From CAJXSD01 sp964633145 (lineage in GTDB: Bacteria; Pseudomonadota; Alphaproteobacteria; Rhodobacterales; Rhodobacteraceae): a DNA stretch of 64,000 nucleotides. This document shows, piece after piece, positions 6,906 to 14,400 of this stretch; the stretch's first letter is position 1; each line of letters starts with the position of its first letter. The stretch lies in NCBI GenBank assembly GCA_964633145.1, contig CAZWFE010000002.1, forward strand, positions 44,368 to 108,367, given 5' to 3'. The position numbers and the translations under genes are program-made. The notes beneath the pieces were generated by a model. The model was not told the origin of the DNA, made no database searches, and saw nothing but the letters and a program-made list of their open reading frames with translations.

Positions 6906-7475
6906 CTATCTGCCCCAAACGCGCACAGGACCGCAATCCATATGAACAAAATTTGATCCTGAGTATTTGCCAACGCCGCCCGCATGACAGGCCTGCGCTG
7001 CCTTTGAAATCTGGCGAACCGATCGTGATCCCAAACGCAAATCAGCGGCCTGACCCTTCATGTGTAGGGAATTTTTGGCAACACCACGCGAATTGCGTCG
7101 CAACATCGCATTGGTTTTGGGGCTGCGATAGCCCGACAGCATTTGGAACGGTTCATTGGTATCTAGCAACGCGTGACTGGCGGCGATGATATCGATAGTA
7201 CGCGTGTCAATTTTCTTGACTTCGTTATGTCGCCAATCCCGCATGAATTTGTTGATCTCAGCCAAGGCTTCGGGGATGTAGTCGCCCTCAATCCAATAGA
7301 TGGTATTAACGCGTTCACCGGTCCGGCGTGACAATAACGACACCTTGCGAATATCGCCTGCACCGCGCAAAAACCCGAATGCATTCGCATAGGTGGGTGC
7401 CGCAACAACTGCGGTCGCAGCAAATGCTGTTAGCAATCCACGTCGTGTGATATCGTTGCTATTATTCATTGTCAT
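6906..7475 (-). CDS. MepK/YcbK-like murein endopeptidase (M15_2, DUF882), Tat-exported
   Basis: The product is a predicted periplasmic zinc peptidase of the M15_2 family; E. coli MepK of this family cleaves 3-3 crosslinks in peptidoglycan. The 189-residue protein begins with a twin-arginine signal (TRRGLLTAFAATAVVAAP, ending ANA). The metal site is visible as SLHMKGQAADLR (His and Asp) and FVHMD (second His). The frame is open 20 codons upstream, but the ATG at 7475 places the twin arginines close to the N-terminus and has a GGAA site before it. It is divergent from the L,D-transpeptidase at 7756, which makes the bonds this enzyme should cut. Confidence 0.9.
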   Translation of the reverse strand: MTMNNSNDITRRGLLTAFAATAVVAAPTYANAFGFLRGAGDIRKVSLLSRRTGERVNTIYWIEGDYIPEALAEINKFMRDWRHNEVKKIDTRTIDIIAASHALLDTNEPFQMLSGYRSPKTNAMLRRNSRGVAKNSLHMKGQAADLRLGSRSVRQISKAAQACHAGGVGKYSGSNFVHMDCGPVRVWGR

Positions 7476-7755
7476 TCGTTCATTTCCAAACGCCGGGCAG
7501 CTGGCGCAGTTGTTTGACCTATCCCCTAGGTGCAATACCTATGCCATGAATCGATTCGCGAACCAACCCTTTTTTTGATGGATCGCCCAATGCAACGAAA
7601 TTTAGGCGAATTATTGCCTTTGTGCGCTTTGCGATGCAAACAGGTCACGCATTCAGGGTGTTTGCGCCATTGAGATCATCCTAAAGCAATTGTGAATAGA
7701 CATCCTAGGTGCTTAGGGTTTATTCCACGGGTGCTGTCGCTGCGGGGGTAATGAA

Positions 7756-9360
7756 ATGCTGCTTGGTTATTTTAAACGTTTAATTTTTGTTTTTTGTGCT
7801 TTGGTCTTGGTTGCGTTGCCGTCTATCGGCTCGGCACAACATAACGATATTTCATATCAAATGGCGCTAAGCAAAGCGTTAAAAAACGATGCTTCGGCGT
7901 TGGAATATTATAAAGGTCGCGATTTCAAACCGCTTTGGATGGAACGGTCGTTCCGTGCGCCGGGCCGCAGAAAAGCATTGTTTGAGGCACTTGCCGGCGC
8001 GTCAGGACACGCTTTGCCGGTTGAAAGATACCGTTTAGCCGAACTAGAAACTGCTGTTGCCGCCATTAAAACGACCGAAGATTTGGGCCGTGTCGAGGCA
8101 GAATTAACCAAGAGTTATTTGACCTATGTGCGTGATGTACGCGCGGGGATCCTGAATCCACGATCTGCAGTGCGTGACATCAAACGGGACCGTTTGGGGA
8201 TTGTATCGGCTGATTATCTGGCTGGCATCGAACGTTCGTCCGCCAGAAAATTCATGCGCGCTTTGCCACCTCAGTCTGTTGAATACCAACGACTGCTGAC
8301 TGAAAAAGAACGTCTGTTGCGGATCATTGCAGCGGGCGACTGGAAATCCAAAGTCCCTGCGGTCAAACTAGAGCCGGGCGCCAAAGGCAAAGCCGTTGTT
8401 GCGCTGCGTGATCGATTAATCGACATGGGCTATTTGAAATCTACGCTAACTGCGGTTTACGATGGCAACATGCAGAAAGCTGTGCAGGCGTTTCAGGCCG
8501 ATCACGGTTTGTCTATGGACGGTATCGTGGGGCCTGGCACGCGCGCCGAAATCAACAAATCAGCACGTGATCGCTTGGCCGCAGTGGTCGTTGCGATGGA
8601 ACGCGAACGCTGGACCAACTTTGATCGTGGGACACGTCACATCATGGTAAACTTGGCGGATTTTAGTGCCAAGATCATGAATAAGGGGCAAATTGAATTT
8701 TATACCCGCGCGGTTGTTGGGTCGAACAAAAATGATCAACGCAGCCCCGAATTTTCCGATGAAATGGAACATATGGTGATTAATCCAACCTGGAATGTCC
8801 CACGTTCGATCACGGTCAAGGAATACCTGCCCAAAATGCAAAAAAATCCGAACGCGCATAGCTATCTGAATTTGATCAGTCAGTCGGGGCGGGTCGTTTC
8901 ACGCGAAGGTATTGATTTCAACCAATACAACGCGTCGAATTTTCCATTCGATTTGAAACAGCCGCCATCAACACGCAATGCGCTAGGATTGGTGAAATTT
9001 ATGTTCCCCAACCAGTATAATATTTATCTGCATGACACGCCGGCTAAGTCGCTGTTTTCGCGCGAAACGCGGGCCTTTAGCCATGGGTGTGTGCGCCTGC
9101 ACAAACCGTTTGATTTTGCCTATGCTTTGCTGTCGGTTCAGTCGTCAAACCCCAAGGGGGAATTCCACACAGCCCTAGACAGCGGACGCGAAACGGTCAT
9201 CGAATTGAAAAAACACGTACCTGTGCATTTGATGTATCGCACTGCCGTATCCAAACCAACGGGCGGCATGGAATATCGTCGCGATATTTACGGTCGCGAT
9301 GGTGCAATTTTTGATGCCTTGGTTCGTGCAGGGGTGGTCATTGGATCAATTGCAGGGTAA
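7756..9360 (+). CDS. L,D-transpeptidase of the YcbB/LdtD type
   Basis: This is a periplasmic enzyme expected to form 3-3 (meso-DAP to meso-DAP) peptidoglycan crosslinks. The 534 residues have an N-terminal signal (residues 1-27, LIFVFCALVLVALPSIGSA), an N-terminal scaffold region, a peptidoglycan-binding domain (about 215-275, GYLKSTLTAVYDGNMQKAV region) and a YkuD catalytic domain (about 300-465). The catalytic cysteine is in SHGCVRL, Ser442 to Cys445, with a supporting His in YLHDTPAKSLF. It is divergent from the MepK-like gene with about 280 bases between, and 31 bases before lpxD in the same direction. The 7476-7755 gap holds the two promoters, which I could not resolve. Confidence 0.93.
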   Translation: MLLGYFKRLIFVFCALVLVALPSIGSAQHNDISYQMALSKALKNDASALEYYKGRDFKPLWMERSFRAPGRRKALFEALAGASGHALPVERYRLAELETAVAAIKTTEDLGRVEAELTKSYLTYVRDVRAGILNPRSAVRDIKRDRLGIVSADYLAGIERSSARKFMRALPPQSVEYQRLLTEKERLLRIIAAGDWKSKVPAVKLEPGAKGKAVVALRDRLIDMGYLKSTLTAVYDGNMQKAVQAFQADHGLSMDGIVGPGTRAEINKSARDRLAAVVVAMERERWTNFDRGTRHIMVNLADFSAKIMNKGQIEFYTRAVVGSNKNDQRSPEFSDEMEHMVINPTWNVPRSITVKEYLPKMQKNPNAHSYLNLISQSGRVVSREGIDFNQYNASNFPFDLKQPPSTRNALGLVKFMFPNQYNIYLHDTPAKSLFSRETRAFSHGCVRLHKPFDFAYALLSVQSSNPKGEFHTALDSGRETVIELKKHVPVHLMYRTAVSKPTGGMEYRRDIYGRDGAIFDALVRAGVVIGSIAG

Positions 9361-9391
9361 TTCTGATCCCGCGTAAACGTGGGGAATAAAC

Positions 9392-10483
9392 ATGTATACA
9401 GTCGCGGATGTCGCGCAAGCACTTGGCGCCCAACTGTTGGGTGATGGCACGGTCCTTGTTTCTGGCGTGTCCCAACCTAGTTTGGCGGGCGAAACGGATA
9501 TCGCACTGGCAATGGATCCCGATTATGCGGCATTGATCCCCCAAGGTCGTGCGCGCGTTGCAATGTTGTGGCCCGGTGCGGATTGGGCCAGTTACGGGTT
9601 GCAGGCCGCGCTGGTCGCACCGCGCCCACGCTATGCGATGTCGGCCTTGTCTGCGATGATGGACGCAGGGCAGGGATATGACGCCGGCATTCACCCATCC
9701 GCGGTTGTGGACCCCACGGCCCGTTTGGGCGAAAATATATCAGTTGGTCCCTTGGCGGTAATTGGCCGCGATGTCGTGATTGGCGACAACAGTGTCATTG
9801 GCCCACAATGCTATATCGGAACCGGATCACGTTTGGGGCAAAATGCCTATCTGCGCGAAGGTGTTCGGATTGGCGCAGACGTCCGGATCGGTGATCGTTT
9901 CATCGCGCAGCCGGGCGCAACCGTTGGGGCGGATGGGTTTTCCTTTGTCACGCCCGAGGTGTCGGCGGTTGAAATTGCCCGCGATAGCCTGGGCAAACAC
10001 GATATTTCAGACCGCGGACAACCGTGGGCGCGCATCCATTCATTGGCGGGTGTGATTATTGGCGATGATGTGGAACTGGGCGCGTCGTGCTGTGTTGATC
10101 GCGGTACGGTGAAACCGACGCAAATCGGCAATGGTGTCAAAACAGACAATCTGTCACAAATCGGTCATAACGTGGTGATAGGGGATGATTGCCTGATCTG
10201 TGCGCAGGTCGGTATCGCGGGATCCAGCGTGCTGGGCCGAAATGTTGTTTTGGGGGGCCAGACCGGTGTCAGTGACAATATCACAATCGGTGATAACGTG
10301 ATTACAGGTGGTGCCACGAAAGTGTTGTCCAATATTCCAAGCGGTCGCATTATGTTGGGCTATCCTGCTATGAAAATGGACAGCCACATCGAAACCTATA
10401 AAGCGCTGCGGCGCTTGCCCCGTTTGATGCGCACTGTTTCGGAATTGCAAAAAACGGTTTTGAACCTATCTAAGAAAGACTAA
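9392..10483 (+). CDS. lpxD: UDP-3-O-(3-hydroxyacyl)glucosamine N-acyltransferase
   Basis: LpxD adds the second 3-hydroxyacyl chain to the UDP-glucosamine precursor of lipid A, using acyl-ACP, in the cytoplasm. The 363 residues have the N-terminal uridine-binding domain (about 1-100), a left-handed beta-helix of hexapeptide repeats (I-G-D, V-I-G patterns from 110 to 320) and a C-terminal helical tail. The catalytic histidine is in QIGHNVVIGD. It is not in the usual bamA-lpxD-fabZ-lpxA cluster but leads an operon with an acyl carrier protein and a ketoacyl synthase. Confidence 0.95.
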   Translation: MYTVADVAQALGAQLLGDGTVLVSGVSQPSLAGETDIALAMDPDYAALIPQGRARVAMLWPGADWASYGLQAALVAPRPRYAMSALSAMMDAGQGYDAGIHPSAVVDPTARLGENISVGPLAVIGRDVVIGDNSVIGPQCYIGTGSRLGQNAYLREGVRIGADVRIGDRFIAQPGATVGADGFSFVTPEVSAVEIARDSLGKHDISDRGQPWARIHSLAGVIIGDDVELGASCCVDRGTVKPTQIGNGVKTDNLSQIGHNVVIGDDCLICAQVGIAGSSVLGRNVVLGGQTGVSDNITIGDNVITGGATKVLSNIPSGRIMLGYPAMKMDSHIETYKALRRLPRLMRTVSELQKTVLNLSKKD

Positions 10484-10515
10484 TCCCCATAGGGGCATCG
10501 CATGGAATTACGCAT

Positions 10516-10773
10516 ATGTCAGTGAAACAACAGGTCATCGAAATTTTAGCGCAGCAAGCCGTGTTAGAGCCATCAGACGTGACCTTGGATAGTACGCTAG
10601 AGCAGTTGGGAATCGACAGTCTAGGATTGGTCGAATGCATTTTCGCGATCGAAGAGGCCTTTGACATCCAAGTGCCATTTAATGCCAATGACCCGACCGA
10701 AGGTGATTTTGACATTTCATCGGTCGCGCGCATTATCGCAGGTGTTGAAACCTTGGTGGCCGAACAATCGTGA
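10516..10773 (+). CDS. Acyl carrier protein, specialised paralogue
   Basis: This 85-residue carrier protein has the phosphopantetheine attachment serine in LGIDSLGLVE, near residue 36. It differs from the usual AcpP, lacking the DSLDTVEL motif and having the hydrophobic segment AIEEAFDIQVPF. It overlaps the next gene by four bases (GTGA), so the two are translationally coupled. The position after lpxD suggests it carries an acyl chain for the envelope, as AcpXL does in rhizobia, but its sequence is not obviously AcpXL. The product is unknown. Confidence 0.9.
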   Translation: MSVKQQVIEILAQQAVLEPSDVTLDSTLEQLGIDSLGLVECIFAIEEAFDIQVPFNANDPTEGDFDISSVARIIAGVETLVAEQS

Positions 10774-11981
10774 ACAGGGTTGTTATAACGGGGGCTGGCA
10801 CCATCAATGCCTTGGGGCAAAATGTCCCCCAAACGCTGGCAGCGATGCAGGCGGGCCGCTGTGGTATTGGTGAACTGAAATTTCGTGATGTTGATCGTTT
10901 GGCAATTAAAATCGGTGGCCAAGTCCATGATTTTGATCCAGAAACGGTATTTAACCGGCAGCAATTGGCATTATACGACCGCTTTACCCAATTCACTTTA
11001 TTGGCCGCCAAAGAGGCGATTGATCAATCTGGTTTGGTGTTTTCTGGTGATCTGGCGGCGACCTCGGGCGTTGTGTTGGGCACGGCAGGCGGCGGTGTTG
11101 GCACATGGGATGAAAATTATCGGTCCGTTTATGAAGAAGGCAAGAACCGCGTCCACCCCTTTGTTGTGCCGAAACTGATGAACAATGCCGCCGCCAGTCA
11201 CGTGTCGATGGAATTCAACCTAAAGGGCCCATCCTTTACCGTATCAACGGCCTGTGCCAGTTCCAATCATGCCATGGCGCAGGCGTTTCAAATGGTGCGT
11301 ACGGGCCTGTCCAAAACCATGATCACCGGCGGATCAGAAAGCATGCTATGTTTCGGTGGGATCAAAGCATGGGAAGGTCTGCGCGTGATGTCCAAAGACG
11401 CTTGCCGCCCTTTTTCTGCCAATCGAAATGGCATGGTCCAAGGTGAAGGTGCGGCCATTTTCGTATTCGAGGAATTGGAACAGGCGAAATCCCGCGGTGC
11501 CGACATTCTGGCCGAGGTGACAGGATTTGCCATGTCGTCGGATGCGTCCGACATTGTGATGCCCAGCCAACAGGGGGCGGCCCGCGCCATTCAGGGCGCG
11601 TTGCGTGATGCGCGTTTGAACCCAGAGGATGTGGGATATATCAACGCCCATGGCACAGGTACGGCCGCAAATGACAAAACCGAATGTGCAGCCGTGGCCC
11701 ATGTATTTGGCCAGCATGCCAATGCCTTGATGCTGTCATCGACAAAATCCATGCACGGGCATTTGATTGGCGCGACGGGTGCGGTCGAATTACTGGCCTG
11801 TATCATGGCGGTGCGTGATGGCATTATCGCACCCACGATCGGATATCAGGAACCTGACCCGGAATGCGCCCTTGATGTGGTCCCGAATGTGGCGCGCGAG
11901 GCCAAGGTTGATGTGGCCCTATCCAACGCCTTTGCCTTTGGCGGGTTGAATGCCGTTTTGGCGTTACGCGCCTTTCGTTAA
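10770..11981 (+). CDS. Beta-ketoacyl-ACP synthase, FabF-like
   Basis: This 403-residue thiolase-fold condensing enzyme has the complete Cys-His-His triad of elongating synthases: STACASSN (Cys), NAHGTGTAANDKTE (His) and SMHGHLIGATGA (His). It starts at a GTG overlapping the stop of the carrier protein gene. That coupling suggests it acts on this carrier and not on bulk AcpP. It may extend a special fatty acid for lipid A or another envelope lipid. Housekeeping fabF function cannot be excluded from sequence alone, but the main fabF normally sits with acpP and fabG, which are not here. Confidence 0.92.
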   Translation: MNRVVITGAGTINALGQNVPQTLAAMQAGRCGIGELKFRDVDRLAIKIGGQVHDFDPETVFNRQQLALYDRFTQFTLLAAKEAIDQSGLVFSGDLAATSGVVLGTAGGGVGTWDENYRSVYEEGKNRVHPFVVPKLMNNAAASHVSMEFNLKGPSFTVSTACASSNHAMAQAFQMVRTGLSKTMITGGSESMLCFGGIKAWEGLRVMSKDACRPFSANRNGMVQGEGAAIFVFEELEQAKSRGADILAEVTGFAMSSDASDIVMPSQQGAARAIQGALRDARLNPEDVGYINAHGTGTAANDKTECAAVAHVFGQHANALMLSSTKSMHGHLIGATGAVELLACIMAVRDGIIAPTIGYQEPDPECALDVVPNVAREAKVDVALSNAFAFGGLNAVLALRAFR

Positions 11982-12004
11982 ATCAGCTTGAGTTTTCGCA
12001 AAAG

Positions 12005-12035
12005 CGCGCCATAGTGTGCAAAACACACTGGCGCG
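12005..12035 (+). promoter_or_regulatory. Strong hairpin just before the MFS transporter start
   Basis: CGCGCC (12005-12010) and AGTGTG (12013-12018) pair with CACACT (12024-12029) and GGCGCG (12030-12035), giving 12 bp with a two-base bulge and a five-base loop. It starts 24 bases after the ketoacyl synthase stop and ends six bases before the ATG at 12041. No U-run follows, so a simple terminator is unlikely. It could hide the ribosome site or stabilise the upstream mRNA. Confidence 0.55.
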
Positions 12036-12040
12036 ATTGC

Positions 12041-13255
12041 ATGATATTTTTAAATTTCCTAATACAAAATATTTCGTTGATTGCGGCGGGGTTTTTATTA
12101 ACGTTGATGTCCAGTTTTGGGCAGACGTTTTTTATTTCCGTCTTTTCCGGTGAAATTCGCGCTGATTTTGGCCTGACCCACGGCGAATGGGGAACCGCCT
12201 ATGCCGTGGGCACATTTTCATCGGCTGTCGTCATGGTGTGGTCTGGCGGGCTAAGTGATCGGTTTAAAACCCGCCAGCTTGGGATTGGTGTGTTTTGCGG
12301 ATTGGCTGTGGCGGCGTTGTGTATGGCGATGAACCCTTATGCAGTTTTATTACCGGTGGTGATATTCTTGCTGCGTCTTATGGGGCAGGGGATGTCATCG
12401 CATTTGGCTGCCGTTGCCATGTCGCGCTGGTTTGTGGCCCAACGCGGGCGTGCGCTGTCGCTGTCAAACCTGGGCTTTAGTTTGGGCGAGGCCAGTTTGC
12501 CCATCCTCTTTGTGGTATTGTTGGGGGTCTATGACTGGCGGGTGTTGTGGGGCCTGTCAGCATTGGTGATCTGTGCCGCCATTCCCGTTTTATGGACATT
12601 GTTGTCCCAAGAACGCACACCGCAATCCATGGCACAACAAAACGAAGCAACGGGTATGCAGGGGCGACATTGGACACGCCAGCAAACCCTTGGCCATCCC
12701 CTGTTTTGGTTTATGATCCCAACGCTGATGGGGCCAGGTGCCTTTGTCACGGCCTTTTTCTTTCAGCAGGTGCCATTTGCGCAGGGGCTGGCGGTTGATC
12801 ATTTGGCCTTGGTCGCGGTGTTTCCGATATATTCAGCGGTTTCGGTCGGGGCGAATATTTTGTCGGGCATTGCACTGGATCGCTATGGCGCGGCGCGGCT
12901 GATGCCGTTGTATCTGGTTCCTATGGCGGCCGCGTTTTTCGTATTTGCGCAGGCACAGACATTGCTGGGCGTTGGCATAGGTTTGGTGTTTTTGGCGCTG
13001 AGTGCGGGGGCGAACGGTACCCTGCCTGTGGCGTTTTGGGCCGAATTTTACGGAACGCGCCATTTGGGCGGGATCAAGGCAATTGCCAGCGCTGTGATGG
13101 TTGTCGGATCTGCCGTTGGTCCGGCAATCACAGGTTGGTTTTTAACGCTTGGGGTGCCCTTGGGTCAGCAATACAGTTTTGTCGGTCTATATTTCTGCGG
13201 TGCAACCGTGGCCATGATGATCGGAATTCGCAAATACAACCCGTCACGCCAGTGA
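12041..13255 (+). CDS. Major facilitator superfamily transporter
   Basis: This is a 404-residue inner-membrane transporter with about 12 hydrophobic segments in two halves. The loop after segment 2 has the MFS motif A-like GGLSDRFKTRQLG, and a matching region appears in the second half (GIALDRYGAARLM). The substrate cannot be told; bacterial MFS proteins of this length include organic-acid and drug carriers. I chose the ATG at 12041 because it starts a typical hydrophobic first segment; the ATG at 12014 would lie inside the hairpin. No ribosome site is evident. Its last 12 bases overlap the end of convergent glk. Confidence 0.85.
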   Translation: MIFLNFLIQNISLIAAGFLLTLMSSFGQTFFISVFSGEIRADFGLTHGEWGTAYAVGTFSSAVVMVWSGGLSDRFKTRQLGIGVFCGLAVAALCMAMNPYAVLLPVVIFLLRLMGQGMSSHLAAVAMSRWFVAQRGRALSLSNLGFSLGEASLPILFVVLLGVYDWRVLWGLSALVICAAIPVLWTLLSQERTPQSMAQQNEATGMQGRHWTRQQTLGHPLFWFMIPTLMGPGAFVTAFFFQQVPFAQGLAVDHLALVAVFPIYSAVSVGANILSGIALDRYGAARLMPLYLVPMAAAFFVFAQAQTLLGVGIGLVFLALSAGANGTLPVAFWAEFYGTRHLGGIKAIASAVMVVGSAVGPAITGWFLTLGVPLGQQYSFVGLYFCGATVAMMIGIRKYNPSRQ

Positions 13256-14191
13256 CGTGACAAAGCTGGCACAGCCCCGAAGCGCCGCAAAATCATCCAA
13301 AATGACATGCACGCTGAATTGCTTGTTGAACTCGGCAAAGCGGCCTTTGTCGCAAAATGCCTCGGCAAAAACGGCTTGGGACAAATAGGGCGACAGCGCA
13401 CGCGCAACACCGCCGATTAAATAAATACCACCCAGTGGCAAAGTGGCCAGCGCCATATCGCCATAAACTGATCCTGCAAATTGTGCCTGTGTTTCAGCCA
13501 CGGCAATGGCTGTTGCGTCGCCCGCAGATGCTGCCGCCATAATATCGGCCGCACTGCGATCTTGGCGGTTGTTTAGGGCGGCATCGATGCGTTCCAAACC
13601 ACGGCCCGCCAAAATATGTTCGTTTGACACGAACCCTTCGGTCTGGGCGATGGCGTCCACAACGCGGGCCTGCACTGCGCCCGCGACCGCAATACGGGCG
13701 TGACCAATTTCTGCGGGCGGAACATGGGTGCCGGAATTGGTGTGATAGACGGGGGCTGCGTTAAATCCAGTGCCCATGCCAATCACAATCTGTGGATCCG
13801 TTGGTCGTGCCTGATGATTGCCCTGCATTAATGTTTGGATGTCATCGCTGCGCAACAGGTGCAGTGAATGGCCCTGTGCCTGCAAATCGTTCAATAAACC
13901 GACATGGGCGGCACCAGTTTTCGCGGCGATTTTTGTGTCCTCAAACACCCAATCTAGGTTGGTCATTTCTGCACGCCCACCTGAAACTGGGCCGGCCACG
14001 GCAACCGCAGCACGGTCCACCTGTGTCAGACCCATTTGGGATAGGTATAAATCAATGATGTCATAAAATGTCGCATGATCAGCATTTTTGAACCGCGTGA
14101 TGCTGTCATCGCGCAGGGTCAGGCCATCGGAAATCGCCATCCGTGTATTCGTTCCACCGATATCCGCCACAAGGCAAGTAGGCTGCGACAT
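13244..14191 (-). CDS. glk: Glucokinase
   Basis: This enzyme phosphorylates glucose with ATP to glucose 6-phosphate and feeds the Entner-Doudoroff route common in this group. The 315 residues show the phosphate-binding start LVADIGGTNTRMAI, the catalytic aspartate region LLNDLQAQGHSL, the IGMGTGFNAAPV loop and the GGVARAL motif near the C-terminus. The start at 14191 has AAGGA eight bases upstream; the in-frame ATG at 14200 is too close to that site. The frame runs further upstream without support. It is convergent with the MFS gene, so no sugar-uptake link is implied. Confidence 0.93.
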   Translation of the reverse strand: MSQPTCLVADIGGTNTRMAISDGLTLRDDSITRFKNADHATFYDIIDLYLSQMGLTQVDRAAVAVAGPVSGGRAEMTNLDWVFEDTKIAAKTGAAHVGLLNDLQAQGHSLHLLRSDDIQTLMQGNHQARPTDPQIVIGMGTGFNAAPVYHTNSGTHVPPAEIGHARIAVAGAVQARVVDAIAQTEGFVSNEHILAGRGLERIDAALNNRQDRSAADIMAAASAGDATAIAVAETQAQFAGSVYGDMALATLPLGGIYLIGGVARALSPYLSQAVFAEAFCDKGRFAEFNKQFSVHVILDDFAALRGCASFVTSLA

Positions 14192-14322
14192 TGCGTTCAT
14201 CCTTATTATTTTGTCCGTGTTTATGCATAAATTTACAGCCAAGCAAGTCCCCAAGCGGTCCATCCGCCCATTTTTGTTAGCGCAAACAATCGCGGTCACG
14301 CTATGACGAAAAAATAGTAAGT

Positions 14323-14337
14323 GTTCGTCTTATGTTC
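14323..14337 (+). promoter_or_regulatory. LexA (SOS) box of uvrA
   Basis: GTTC, seven bases, GTTC is a perfect match to the alphaproteobacterial LexA operator consensus GTTC-N7-GTTC. It lies 63 bases before the uvrA ATG, where it can overlap the promoter, and uvrA is a classic SOS gene. A TTAACCAT octamer at 14381-14388 lies close to the start codon. Confidence 0.85.
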
Positions 14338-14400
14338 CAATTTTTCGTTGGCCATCGTCAGAAAAAGGTTTATCTGTGCGTTAACCATTAGGAATATATC

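Noticed and set aside
12014..12040. Alternative MFS start nine codons upstream
   Set aside because: It lies inside the hairpin and adds non-hydrophobic residues with no ribosome site.
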